Assembly: GCF_902712855.1 (NCBI RefSeq)
Contig: NZ_LR743507.1
Span: 4,202,001-4,266,000, forward strand
Direction: 5' to 3'
Source of the DNA: Variovorax paradoxus
GTDB taxonomy: Bacteria; Pseudomonadota; Gammaproteobacteria; Burkholderiales; Burkholderiaceae_C
Length of the DNA stretch: 64,000 nucleotides
Below the pieces are notes generated by a model. That model had not been told where the DNA came from, made no database searches, and saw only the letters and a program-made list of their open reading frames with translations. Shown in pieces: positions 35,380 through 43,542 of the stretch (positions are counted from its first letter, which is position 1; each line of letters starts with the position of its first letter). A program made the translations under genes and the position numbers.

Positions 35380-36357
35380 ATGATGAAACGCTGGACTCTC
35401 CTCGCGTCTGTCTTCTCGCTCTGTGCCCTGCTGGCCGCCGGTTGCTCGACGTTCGACGAGCAGCAGCGCGAATGGATCTTCCAGCCCAGCGACCGCAGCT
35501 GGGGCAACACCGCTTCCATGGCCCAGGGCATGGAAGACGTATGGATCGACTTCCAGTCGTCCCTCACGGGCGAGCCGGCCCGCCTGCACGGCCTGTGGCT
35601 GGGCGGCGCGCCCGAGACCACCGACACGCCCGTGCTGCTGTACCTGCACGGGGCCCGCTACAACGTGGCCGGCTCGGCGCCGCGCATCCAGCGCATGCAC
35701 GAGCTGGGTTTCTCGGTGCTGGCCATCGACTACCGCGGCTTCGGCAAGAGCTCGAAGGGCCTGCCCTCCGAGGAATCGGCGCGCGAGGACGCCCGCGCCG
35801 CCTGGACCTGGCTGGCCGCGCGCCACCCCAAGCAGCACCGCTACATCTTCGGCCATTCGCTCGGCGGCGCCATCGGCATCGACCTGGCGGCGCATGTGAA
35901 CGACGAGAGCGGCACGATTGTCGAAAGCACCTTCACGTCGATCGCCGACGTGGTCAGCGGCTTCAAGTGGGGCTGGCTGCCCTTCGCGCCGCTCATCACC
36001 CAGCGCTTCGAGGCGATCAACAAGGTCAAGGACATCGGCGCGCCGCTGCTCGTGGTGCACGGCACGGCCGACAGCCTCATCAACCCGACGCTGGGCCGCA
36101 AGCTCTACGACGCGGCCACGGTGCCCAAGCTGTTCGTGCTGGTCGAAGGCGGCTCGCACCACAACACCAACTCGGTCGGCGAGACGCAGTACCGCGCTGC
36201 ACTCACGCAACTCTTCCGCATGAAGCCGGAGAACATGGTCGCCAGCAACGGCGGCGCCTCGCGCCCGACCCCGCGCCTCGCACCGCCGGCCGTCGGTGCG
36301 CTCACGCCGCAGGACGTGAGCGGCAAGGTGGAGCAACCCGCCCCCGCTGCGATCTGA
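35380..36357 (+). CDS. Alpha/beta-hydrolase lipoprotein
   Basis: A 325-residue hydrolase anchored as a lipoprotein (signal with lipobox LLAAGC, cysteine at about 22). The catalytic serine is in FGHSLGGA, with the preceding FSVLAIDYRGFGKSSKG oxyanion region and a late HGTADSLIN (Asp) and GGSHHNT (His) completing the triad. It resembles the YfhR/BAAT-like peptidase or esterase group; the substrate is unknown. The Pro-rich C-terminal tail (about 285-325) is probably disordered. The start at the ATGATG at 35380 fits the signal peptide. The 298-bp gap before it contains only weak hairpins (GGCTG TAAA CAGCC at about 35133). Confidence 0.85.
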   Translation: MMKRWTLLASVFSLCALLAAGCSTFDEQQREWIFQPSDRSWGNTASMAQGMEDVWIDFQSSLTGEPARLHGLWLGGAPETTDTPVLLYLHGARYNVAGSAPRIQRMHELGFSVLAIDYRGFGKSSKGLPSEESAREDARAAWTWLAARHPKQHRYIFGHSLGGAIGIDLAAHVNDESGTIVESTFTSIADVVSGFKWGWLPFAPLITQRFEAINKVKDIGAPLLVVHGTADSLINPTLGRKLYDAATVPKLFVLVEGGSHHNTNSVGETQYRAALTQLFRMKPENMVASNGGASRPTPRLAPPAVGALTPQDVSGKVEQPAPAAI

Positions 36358-36584
36358 GCTCTCTCGCTGGACCGGGGCCGGCCGGGCGCCGGGTTTGCAC
36401 GCTTGAGGCCGACGTTTGGCCGTACGGTGCGCGAAACGCCTCCATCGCCGACGCCAACCCTTTGCCGCGGATCGCGACTGCCATGCGACCCGCGATGGCC
36501 GCGGGCAATGAGTTCATCAGGTTCAGCGACCGCAAGACCCGGGCCGGTGGCCGCCCTCGCGCCATTTGCTACCCTCGGCGCACC

Positions 36585-37631
36585 ATGTCTCCCAGTTCCG
36601 TTCCGGCCGCCGGGGCCGCCACCCTGGCATCGCCGGGCGCTGCGCCCTCGTCCGCGCCTTCTTCCCCACCCCGCTACATCGCGCTGGCCGGACCCACCGC
36701 CTCCGGCAAGACCGCTGCCGCACTCGCCCTGGCGCGCCTGCGTCCGGTGGAGATCGTCTCGGTCGATTCGGCGCTGGTCTATCGAGGCATGGACGTCGGC
36801 ACCGCCAAGCCCACGGCCGCCGAGCAGGCGGTGGCGCCGCACCACCTGATCGACATCCTCGACGCTGCCGAAAGCTACAACGCCGCAGCCTTCGTGGCCG
36901 ACGCGGCGCGGCTCATCGAGGAGATCAACGCGCGCGGCGCGTTGCCGTTGCTGGTGGGCGGGACGATGCTGTACTTCAAGGCGCTGTTCGACGGCATCGA
37001 CGCCATGCCCGCAGCCGACGCTGCCGTGCGGGCGCACATCGACGCCGATGCCGCCGCGCTCGGCTGGCCCGCCATGCATGCGCGGCTCGCGCAGGTCGAC
37101 CCGGTCACGGCCGCGCGGCTCGCACCGCAGGACAGCCAGCGCATCCAGCGAGCGCTCGAGGTGTGGGCCAGCAGCGGCAAGCCGCTGTCGAGCTTCCATG
37201 CCAGCGGCAACAAGGCGGCCGGTGCCGTCGAAGGCGGCATGCTGTTCTCGCTGGAACCCGCCGATCGCGCCTGGCTGCACGGCCGCATCGCCGAGCGCTT
37301 CGACGCGATGCTCGCGGCCGGCTTCCTCGACGAGGTGCGTGCGCTGCGCGCGCGCGGCGACCTGTCGACCGACCTGCCCTCGATGCGCTGCGTCGGCTAC
37401 CGGCAGGCCTGGGAAACGCTCGATGCCGCCAAAGACGCCGAGCCCGACGCGAAGGCCATGGCCGGGCTGCGCGAACGCGGCATCGCCGCCACGCGCCAGC
37501 TCGCCAAGCGGCAGATCACCTGGCTGCGCAGCATGCCGCAGCGCACAGTGATCGCCTGCGACGCCACCGATGCGGTGCAGACCGCCGTTCAACTCATGGC
37601 CCATGCCACACAAGCCAGGCACACCGGATGA
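36585..37631 (+). CDS. miaA: tRNA dimethylallyltransferase
   Basis: MiaA adds a dimethylallyl group to adenosine 37 of tRNAs reading UNN codons. The 348-residue sequence shows the P-loop GPTASGKT, VDSALVYRGMDVGTAKP (catalytic Asp/Thr region), GGTMLYFKAL, the DSQRIQRALEV motif and the C-terminal RQLAKRQITWLR. The first 28 residues are an Ala/Ser/Pro extension. A TACCCT hexamer ends 9 bases before the ATG, with no Shine-Dalgarno sequence, so a very short leader is likely. Its stop overlaps the start of the ABC ATPase gene by four bases. Confidence 0.96.
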   Translation: MSPSSVPAAGAATLASPGAAPSSAPSSPPRYIALAGPTASGKTAAALALARLRPVEIVSVDSALVYRGMDVGTAKPTAAEQAVAPHHLIDILDAAESYNAAAFVADAARLIEEINARGALPLLVGGTMLYFKALFDGIDAMPAADAAVRAHIDADAAALGWPAMHARLAQVDPVTAARLAPQDSQRIQRALEVWASSGKPLSSFHASGNKAAGAVEGGMLFSLEPADRAWLHGRIAERFDAMLAAGFLDEVRALRARGDLSTDLPSMRCVGYRQAWETLDAAKDAEPDAKAMAGLRERGIAATRQLAKRQITWLRSMPQRTVIACDATDAVQTAVQLMAHATQARHTG

Positions 37632-38275
37632 CGCTGCGCATTACCAACCTCGGCAAGCACTATGGCGAAGCACCGGTCTTCGAGAACGTCACGCTCACGG
37701 TCGAGCCCGGCGAGTTCGTCGCCATCGTGGGCGAATCGGGTGTCGGCAAATCGACGCTGCTGAACTGCATGGCCGGCCTCGACAGCTGGGACCAGGGCAC
37801 GGTGACGCACGACGGCACCGACATCGGCGCGCTCGACGGCGAAGCCTGCGCGCTCTGGCGCCGGCGCCATGTGGGCTTCGTGTTCCAGGCCTTCCACGTG
37901 CTGCCGCACCTGGACGTGGCGCAGAACGTGTCGCTGCCGCTGATGCTGCAGGGCCGACAGGATGAGGGCCGCGTGGCGAAGATGCTCGACGCCGTCGGCC
38001 TGCCCGGCATGGGCGCACGGCTGCCGCAGACGCTGTCGGGCGGCCAGCTGCAGCGCGTGGCGATCGCGCGGGCGCTGGTGCACCGCCCCGCCCTGCTGCT
38101 CGCCGACGAGCCCACGGGCAACCTCGACCCCACGACCGCCGCGAAGGTGATGGACCTGCTCATCGGCCAGACCCGCGAGCATGGCGCCTCGCTGGTGCTG
38201 GTGACGCACTCCGAGAGCGCAGCGGCGCAGGCCGACCGCCTGCTGCACCTGACGGCCGGCGGAATCCGCGCCTGA
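37628..38275 (+). CDS. LolD/AttE-like ABC transporter ATP-binding protein
   Basis: A 215-residue ATPase of the LolD/MacB/FtsE group: Walker A GESGVGKST, signature LSGGQLQRVAIARAL, Walker B LLLADEPTGNLD and LVTHS. Such ATPases pair with FtsX-type permeases to extract lipoproteins or export molecules rather than import. No permease follows; the only FtsX-type permease in the window is at 47249, and the AttH-like lipocalin that completes this kind of system is at 54763. The ATGA overlap with miaA indicates coupling. An insertion of accessory genes probably split an original ATPase-permease-lipocalin operon. Confidence 0.9.
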   Translation: MTLRITNLGKHYGEAPVFENVTLTVEPGEFVAIVGESGVGKSTLLNCMAGLDSWDQGTVTHDGTDIGALDGEACALWRRRHVGFVFQAFHVLPHLDVAQNVSLPLMLQGRQDEGRVAKMLDAVGLPGMGARLPQTLSGGQLQRVAIARALVHRPALLLADEPTGNLDPTTAAKVMDLLIGQTREHGASLVLVTHSESAAAQADRLLHLTAGGIRA

Positions 38276-38284
38276 GCCTGCCGG

Positions 38285-39259
38285 TTACTGCTGCGGCGCG
38301 ATCAGTGCGGCAAAGCGCGACAGGTCGACGTTGCCGCCGCTGATGACGATGCCCACGCGCTTCCCCCGGATCGCCTGCGCCGCCGCGATGGCACCCGCGA
38401 ACGCGAGGCAGCCGGTGGGCTCCACCACCATCTTCATGCGCTCGGCGAAGAAGCGCATGGCCTCCACGAGCTGCTCGTCGGTCACCGTGAAGATGTCGTC
38501 CACGTCGCGGCGGATGATGCCGAAGGTGTACTCGCCCAGGTACTGCGTCTGCGCGCCGTCGGCGATGGTCTTGGGCGTGGCGATGTGCACGATCTTCCCG
38601 CTGCGCAGCGACTGCTGGCCGTCGTTGCCGGCCTCGGGCTCCACGCCGTAGACCTTGCAGTCCGGCGACAGCGCGCGCGCCGAGAGCGCCGAGCCCGACA
38701 GCAGCCCGCCGCCGCCGAGGCACACGAACAGGTGGTCGAGCGGGCCGCCCTCCGCAGTCTGCTCGATCAGCTCCTTCACCGCCGTGCCCTGGCCGGTGAG
38801 CACGTCGGGGTGGTCGTAGGGCGGGATCATCGTCATGCCGCGCTCCTGCGCCAGCTTCTTCGTCAGCGCCTCGCGGTCCTCGGTGAAGCGGTCGTACATC
38901 ACGACCTCTGCGCCATAGCCCTTGGTGGCGGCCACCTTGGCGGCCGGCGCGTCCTTGGGCATGACGATCACGGCCGGCATCGACAGCAGGCGCGCCGACA
39001 GCGCGATGGCCTGCGCGTGATTACCCGACGAGAAGGCGATGACGCCGCCCTTGCGCTGCGTGGCGTCGAACTTCGACAGTGCATTGAACGCGCCGCGGAA
39101 CTTGAATGCGCCCATGCGCTGGAAGTTCTCGCACTTGAAGAAGAAGCTGGCGCCCCAGCGCTCGTCGGCGGTGGTCGATCGAAGCACCGGCGTGCGGTGG
39201 GCATGGCCTTCGAGCCGCGCGGCCGCGGCGACGACGTCGTCGTAGGTAGGTAGTTGCAT
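38285..39259 (-). CDS. PLP-dependent threo-3-hydroxyaspartate ammonia-lyase / threonine dehydratase-like
   Basis: A 324-residue fold-type II PLP enzyme with the cofactor lysine in MGAFKFRGA (Lys53), the SSGNHAQA substrate loop and the glycine-rich phosphate loop GGGGLLSG. Length and motifs match threo-3-hydroxyaspartate ammonia-lyases and serine/threonine racemase-dehydratases, which make an oxo acid and ammonia. It ends 9 bp from the ATPase gene (convergent) and is divergent from the GntR gene, with a palindromic operator between them. It may thus belong with the PhyH dioxygenase operon: a hydroxylated amino acid could be made by one and cleaved by the other. Confidence 0.87.
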   Translation of the reverse strand: MQLPTYDDVVAAAARLEGHAHRTPVLRSTTADERWGASFFFKCENFQRMGAFKFRGAFNALSKFDATQRKGGVIAFSSGNHAQAIALSARLLSMPAVIVMPKDAPAAKVAATKGYGAEVVMYDRFTEDREALTKKLAQERGMTMIPPYDHPDVLTGQGTAVKELIEQTAEGGPLDHLFVCLGGGGLLSGSALSARALSPDCKVYGVEPEAGNDGQQSLRSGKIVHIATPKTIADGAQTQYLGEYTFGIIRRDVDDIFTVTDEQLVEAMRFFAERMKMVVEPTGCLAFAGAIAAAQAIRGKRVGIVISGGNVDLSRFAALIAPQQ

Positions 39260-39341
39260 GCGTCGAGCTTAGCGGCGGCTTGCAATTTTTTGCACCCCCG
39301 ATGCGTAAAAACCCGGTATGCGCCGCAGCGCCGAACTCCGT

Positions 39342-39357
39342 ACTCTGTATACAGAGT
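39342..39357. promoter_or_regulatory. GntR operator in divergent promoter region
   Basis: ACTCTGTATACAGAGT is a perfect 16-bp palindrome with the CTGTATACAG core typical of FadR-subfamily GntR operators. It lies between the ammonia-lyase start (39259) and the GntR start (39386), so it can control both directions and autoregulate. Confidence 0.8.
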
Positions 39358-39385
39358 TCAGAAAAGCCGCCGCAAGGAGACAGCC

Positions 39386-40132
39386 ATGCCCGCGCAGCTC
39401 GTCAGCATCGAAGTCGCTCCCGACCTGGTCGACCAGGTCCACCGCGTCCTGCTCGGCGCCATCAGCAGCGGCGCGCTCGCGCCGGGCGAGCGCATCACCC
39501 AGGAAGACATCGCGCAGCGTCTCTCGGTGTCGCGCCAGCCGGTGCTGCAGGCGCTGCGGCTGCTGAAGAAGGACGGCTTCGTGCGCGATGCGCCGGGCCG
39601 CGGCGTGCTGGTGGCGCCGCTGGAGGCCGAGGCGATGCGCAAGGTCTACCAGGTTCGCGGCGCGCTCGACGTGCTGGCCGCACGGCTGGCAGCAGAGCAG
39701 CGTTTTCGCATCGACGCCAGACTCATCGAACGCGGCCGGCGCGCCGCGCGAGGGCGCAACGTGGAGGCCATGATCGATGCCGACGTGGCCTTCCACCAGG
39801 CCATCTACGAGGCCTCCGGCAATCCGCTGATCGGCCAGAGCGCCGCGTTGCACTGGCGCCACCTGCGCAGGGCCATGGGCGCGGTGCTGCAGGCCGAGCC
39901 GCAGCGCGAGTCGCTGTGGGACGAACACGAAGCCATTGCCGAGGCGATTGCCGCCGGCCACGTGGAACGCGCCGCGCGCCTGAGCGAGGAGCACGTCTCG
40001 CAGGCCAGCGAGGCACTGAGCGAAAGGCTTTCGCAGCAACTCGCGAGCGCTGCGTCCGCTGCGTCCGCTGCGTCCGCTGCGTCCCGGTCCACCCCGCAGA
40101 CCACCCCGCGAAAAAAAGGAGACAAGGCATGA
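39386..40132 (+). CDS. GntR-family (FadR/VanR subgroup) transcriptional regulator
   Basis: A 248-residue regulator: winged helix (about 20-85, ERITQEDIAQRLSVSRQPVLQALRLL split by the recognition helix) and an FCD ligand domain (about 90-225) with metal-binding histidines (DVAFHQAIYEASGN, WDEHEAI, HVERAARLSEEH). FCD regulators sense carboxylic acids. The start at 39386 has AAGGAGA 6 bases upstream. The C terminus carries a low-complexity Ala-Ala-Ser tail from a 9-bp repeat. The stop overlaps the PhyH gene start (ATGA), so the regulator is cotranscribed with the genes it probably controls through the palindrome at 39342. Confidence 0.92.
   Translation: MPAQLVSIEVAPDLVDQVHRVLLGAISSGALAPGERITQEDIAQRLSVSRQPVLQALRLLKKDGFVRDAPGRGVLVAPLEAEAMRKVYQVRGALDVLAARLAAEQRFRIDARLIERGRRAARGRNVEAMIDADVAFHQAIYEASGNPLIGQSAALHWRHLRRAMGAVLQAEPQRESLWDEHEAIAEAIAAGHVERAARLSEEHVSQASEALSERLSQQLASAASAASAASAASRSTPQTTPRKKGDKA
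40049..40084 (+). repeat. Four tandem 9-bp units GCTGCGTCC
   Basis: Four perfect copies encode the Ala-Ala-Ser repeats near the C terminus of the GntR regulator. Slippage would add or remove three residues without a frameshift. Confidence 0.9.
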
Positions 40133-41013
40133 AGCTGACCCCCGAGCAACGCGCGCAGTTCGAGCGCGATGGCTATCTGTTCTTTCCCGGCCACTTTTCG
40201 GCCGAAGAAACCAGGGTGCTGACAGACGCGGTGCCCGCGCTGTACGCCAGGCGCGAAGCCTTCAATGTGCGCGAAAAAGGCTCCGACGCGGTGCGCACGA
40301 ACTTCGCGGCGCACCTCATCAGCGAGCCCTTCGCGCGGCTGGCGCGGCATCCGCGCATGGTGGGCCCGGTGACCGACCTCTTCGAGGAGGAGGTCTACAT
40401 GCACCAGTTCAAGATCAACGGCAAGATGGCCTTCGAAGGCGACGTGTGGCAATGGCACCAGGACTACGGCACCTGGCTCAACGACGACCTGATGCCCACC
40501 GAGCGCGCGATGAACGTCGCGATCTTCCTCGACGACGTGAACGAGCACAACGGCCCGCTGATGTTCATCCCGGGCAGCCACCGCAAGGGCGTGGTGGACG
40601 CGAAGCACGATCTGACCACCACCAGCTACCCGCTGTGGACGGTCGACAACGAACTGATCGGCCAGCTGGTGGACCGCGCCGGCGGCAAGCACGGCGGCAT
40701 CGTCTCGCCCAAGGGGCCGGCCGGCTCGATGATCCTTTTCCACAGCTGCCTGGTGCATGCCTCGGGCAGCAACCTGTCGCCCTTCAACCGCGTGGCGGTG
40801 TACCTGAGCCTGTGCGCGGTCAGCAACCACATCCGCCGGCACAAGCGGCCCGAGTACATCGCGCACCGCGACTTCACCCCGATCGAGATGCTGCCGGACG
40901 ACTGCCTGCTGAAGCCCTACCCGGTCGACGTGCCGTGGAAGAACGGCCTGCCCGACAGCGCGCTGCAGACCTCGCTCGACGTTCTCGGCGCGCGCGCGGC
41001 GGCGGAGGCCTGA
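40129..41013 (+). CDS. PhyH/EctD-like Fe(II)/2-oxoglutarate dioxygenase
   Basis: A 294-residue member of the phytanoyl-CoA dioxygenase family. Iron ligands are visible as WQWHQD (His110, Asp112) and LVHASGSN (His210), with the 2-oxoglutarate-binding arginine in PFNRVAV (Arg221). The block NGPLMFIPGSH is shared with ectoine hydroxylases (EctD) and related amino-acid or amine hydroxylases. It should hydroxylate a small polar substrate using O2 and 2-oxoglutarate. No ectoine genes are nearby, so the substrate is open. It is coupled to GntR by an ATGA overlap and followed 4 bp later by the SAF-domain oxidoreductase. Confidence 0.9.
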   Translation: MKLTPEQRAQFERDGYLFFPGHFSAEETRVLTDAVPALYARREAFNVREKGSDAVRTNFAAHLISEPFARLARHPRMVGPVTDLFEEEVYMHQFKINGKMAFEGDVWQWHQDYGTWLNDDLMPTERAMNVAIFLDDVNEHNGPLMFIPGSHRKGVVDAKHDLTTTSYPLWTVDNELIGQLVDRAGGKHGGIVSPKGPAGSMILFHSCLVHASGSNLSPFNRVAVYLSLCAVSNHIRRHKRPEYIAHRDFTPIEMLPDDCLLKPYPVDVPWKNGLPDSALQTSLDVLGARAAAEA

Positions 41014-41017
41014 CCCC

Positions 41018-42379
41018 ATGAGCCTGCACACCCGCCTGCAACAGCGCGCCGCCGAAGGCCGCCCCATCCGCATCGGCCTGATCGGCGCCGGCAAGTTCGG
41101 CGCGATGTACCTCGCGCAGATCCCGCGCACGCCCGGCGTCCAGCTGGTGGCCATCGCCGACCTCTCGCCCGACGCGGCCCGCGTCAACCTCGAGCGCGTG
41201 GGCTGGCAGCCCGAACGAGCAGCAGCCGCCTCGGCGCAGGAGGCGCTGAAAAACGGCACCACCTGGATCACCGACGACTGGCAGGCGGTGACGCGCGAGC
41301 CCGCCATCGACATCGTGGTCGAGTGCACCGGCAACCCCATCGCCGCGGTCGACCATTGCCTGGACGCCTTCGCGCACGGGAAGCACGTGGTGAACGTGAC
41401 CGTGGAGGCCGACGCCTTCTGCGGTCCGCTGCTCGCGCACAAGGCTCAGCAGGCCGGCGTGGTCTATTCGCTGGCCTTCGGCGACCAGCCGGCGCTGATC
41501 TGCGACCTCGTCGACTGGGCGCGCACCTGCGGCTTTCCGGTGGTGGCGGCCGGGCGCGGCCACAAGTGGCTGCCGCACTTCACCGAGTCGACGCCCGAGA
41601 CGGTATGGGGCAACTACGGCCTGACGCCCGAGCAGGCGAAGCGCGGCGGACTCAACCCGAAGATGTTCAACAGCTTCCTCGACGGCTCGAAGCCGTCGAT
41701 CGAAAGCTCGGCCGTCGCCAACGCCACCGGCCTCACGGTGCCCTCGGACGGCCTGCTGTATCCGCCGGCGAGCGTGGAAGACATCCCCTTCGTCACGCGC
41801 CCCAGGAGCGAAGGCGGCATGCTGGAGCGCAAGGGCATGGTCGAGGTGGTGTCGTCGCTGGAGGCCGACGGCCGCAGGATCCCGTACGACATCCGCATGG
41901 GCGTATGGGTCACGGTCGAGGGCGAAACCGACTACATCCGGAACTGCTTTGAGGAATACAACGCCCACACCGATCCGAGCGGGCGCTACTTCACGCTGTA
42001 CAAGCGCTGGCACCTGATCGGGCTCGAAGTGGGCGTGTCGGTCGCCAGCGTGGCGCTGCGCGGCGAGGCGACCGGCGTGGCCACCTGCTGGAACGCCGAC
42101 GTGGTGGCCACCGCCAAGCGCGACCTGGCCGCGGGCGAGATGCTCGACGGCGAAGGCGGCTACACGGTCTGGGGCAAGCTGCTGCCCGCCGAGCGCTCGC
42201 TGCGCCTGGGCGGCCTGCCGCTCGGGCTGGCGCACAACGTGAAGCTGGTGCGGCCGGTGAAGAAGGGGCAGAGCCTGTGCTGGGCCGACGTGGCGATCGA
42301 CACGGGCACAGGTGCCTACAGGCTGCGCCAGGAGCTGGAGGCGATGTTCACGCCGGCGGTGCAGGCCAGGGCCGCCTGA
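41018..42379 (+). CDS. Homoserine-dehydrogenase-like NAD(P) oxidoreductase with C-terminal SAF domain
   Basis: A 453-residue protein with an N-terminal Rossmann domain (GLIGAGKFGAMYLAQ at about residues 19-33), a homoserine-dehydrogenase-like catalytic region (FGDQPALICDLVDWART) and a C-terminal SAF domain (about 360-440, ATAKRDLAAGEMLDGEGGY), a fold also found in altronate dehydratase, sialic-acid synthase and FlgA. Proteins of this layout are widespread but lack a proven reaction that I can name. It is the last gene of the GntR-PhyH operon, so oxidation of the PhyH product or a carbonyl derived from it is a reasonable guess. Confidence 0.85.
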   Translation: MSLHTRLQQRAAEGRPIRIGLIGAGKFGAMYLAQIPRTPGVQLVAIADLSPDAARVNLERVGWQPERAAAASAQEALKNGTTWITDDWQAVTREPAIDIVVECTGNPIAAVDHCLDAFAHGKHVVNVTVEADAFCGPLLAHKAQQAGVVYSLAFGDQPALICDLVDWARTCGFPVVAAGRGHKWLPHFTESTPETVWGNYGLTPEQAKRGGLNPKMFNSFLDGSKPSIESSAVANATGLTVPSDGLLYPPASVEDIPFVTRPRSEGGMLERKGMVEVVSSLEADGRRIPYDIRMGVWVTVEGETDYIRNCFEEYNAHTDPSGRYFTLYKRWHLIGLEVGVSVASVALRGEATGVATCWNADVVATAKRDLAAGEMLDGEGGYTVWGKLLPAERSLRLGGLPLGLAHNVKLVRPVKKGQSLCWADVAIDTGTGAYRLRQELEAMFTPAVQARAA

Positions 42380-42549
42380 GCGCCGGCCTGCCGAGCCACC
42401 GGGGCCGCAGGGAAAGGCGCCATTGCGCGCGGCGGCCAACAGCGAAAAAATATTCTGCCCGGCACGGCGCGTCCGTGTCGAAATGACCGCCGGCGGGCCG
42501 TCATTGTGGTGAACGATCCTGCTCAGCTTCTACCTGACGGAGAGACACC

Positions 42550-42723
42550 ATGCAGTACATGTTGATGTTCTACCAGCCCGCTTCCGAATTCGAACAGCGC
42601 GAGGACGCCGCCTCGCAGCGAGCGCGCGATCGGTCTGAGCACCAGCGCGGTGGTGCGGGCCTACCTGCACGCCATGTCGGCCCGCCTCTGAGCGCGGGCC
42701 GGGCCCGCGCTACTTCGCGTTGA
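42550..42723 (+). pseudogene. Remnant of a YCII/DGPF-family gene
   Basis: A good ribosome-binding site (GGAGAG) and start lead into MQYMLMFYQPASEFEQRED, the typical beginning of YCII-related (DGPF) proteins of about 120-140 residues. After about 20 residues the similarity stops, the frame continues as arginine-rich nonsense to 42723, and a different frame (to a stop at 42692) reads AIGLSTSAVVRAYLHAMSARL-like residues that look like the end of another protein. The tail overlaps the 3' end of the NrtR gene. This looks like a deletion scar at the edge of an accessory block. Confidence 0.6.
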
Positions 42724-43432
42724 AGGTGCGCGGAAAAAGCGCCGCCTGCGAGCGGTCGCGCAGCCGGTAGCTCATGGCCGGCCGCCCGAGGCTGCCGCCG
42801 GCCATGCCGGCCTCCTCCATGAAGTCGCCGTCGAGCATGCGCTTGCGAAAGGCGCTCTTGTCGATGTCGCGGCCCAGCACGACCTCGTAGGTGTGCTGCA
42901 GGGCCGGCAGCGTGAACGGTTCCTCGAGCAGGAAGGCCGGCAGCGATGTGTACTCGACCTTGCTGCGCAGCCGCGCGACGGCCGCGCCGAGCAGTTCGCC
43001 GTGGTCGAAGGCCAGGCGCTTGCGAGAGGCGGCATCGACCTCGAACCACGCCACCTCGGCGGCGTTGGCGCCGCTGCGCAACTGCATCGCCTGCGCCGGG
43101 ATCAGGGCGTAGAAGCAGTGCGTGGCCGACCAGCCGCGCGGGTCGCGATGCGCCCCGCCCCAACTGCCGAGCTGCTCGAGGTAGGGCGCGGCCACGCCGG
43201 TCTTCTCGTGCAGCTTGCGCAACGCGCAGTCGAGCAGCGTGGCGTCCTCATCGATGTTCACGAAGCCGCCCGGCAGGGCCCACTTGCCCGGAAAGGGCTC
43301 CCTTCTATCGGCCGGGCGCTTCACCAGCAGCACCTGCAGCGCGTCGTCGAGCACGGTGAACATGACCACGTCGACCGTGACCAGCGGGCGGGGAAAGGTC
43401 AGGGGATGAAAGCTGGGCAGTGGCGTGTTCAC
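42710..43432 (-). CDS. nrtR: NrtR-type Nudix/winged-helix regulator of NAD metabolism
   Basis: A 240-residue protein with an N-terminal Nudix-like domain (about 15-150) and a C-terminal winged helix (about 155-235, FTLPALQHTYEVVLGRDIDKSAFRKRM split by the turn). The Nudix box reads GGFVNIDEDAT then LRKLHEKTGV: two catalytic glutamates of the canonical REUXEE are lysines, a feature of NrtR regulators, which sense ADP-ribose or related NAD metabolites rather than hydrolyse them. The GTG at 43432 is the likely start; the upstream extension contains the operators. It is divergent from the DUF4291-NADAR-ADP-ribosylglycohydrolase operon, which it almost certainly controls. Confidence 0.88.
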   Translation of the reverse strand: MNTPLPSFHPLTFPRPLVTVDVVMFTVLDDALQVLLVKRPADRREPFPGKWALPGGFVNIDEDATLLDCALRKLHEKTGVAAPYLEQLGSWGGAHRDPRGWSATHCFYALIPAQAMQLRSGANAAEVAWFEVDAASRKRLAFDHGELLGAAVARLRSKVEYTSLPAFLLEEPFTLPALQHTYEVVLGRDIDKSAFRKRMLDGDFMEEAGMAGGSLGRPAMSYRLRDRSQAALFPRTFNAK

Positions 43433-43458
43433 GGAATGGCTTGACTCGCGGTTGATTA

Positions 43459-43497
43459 GTTGTACTATACAACCCTCGATTAGTTGTACAGAACAAC
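43459..43497. promoter_or_regulatory. Twin NrtR operators
   Basis: Two copies of GTTGT-N5-ACAAC (43459-43473 and 43483-43497) lie 24 bp apart centre to centre, each inside a repeated GATTAGTTGTAC context. They sit between nrtR (start 43432) and the DUF4291 gene (start 43543). The two centres are about 2.3 helical turns apart, which would allow two dimers to bind side by side. Confidence 0.8.
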
Positions 43498-43542
43498 TTA
43501 CATCGAGAGCAAGACCACAAGAATTACAAAGAAGGAAAGCCA

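Noticed and set aside
40129..41013. Ectoine hydroxylase EctD
   Set aside because: The PhyH core and NGPLMFIPGSH block are similar, but no ectABC or ectoine transport genes are present and the flanking enzymes do not fit ectoine metabolism, so only the family is called.
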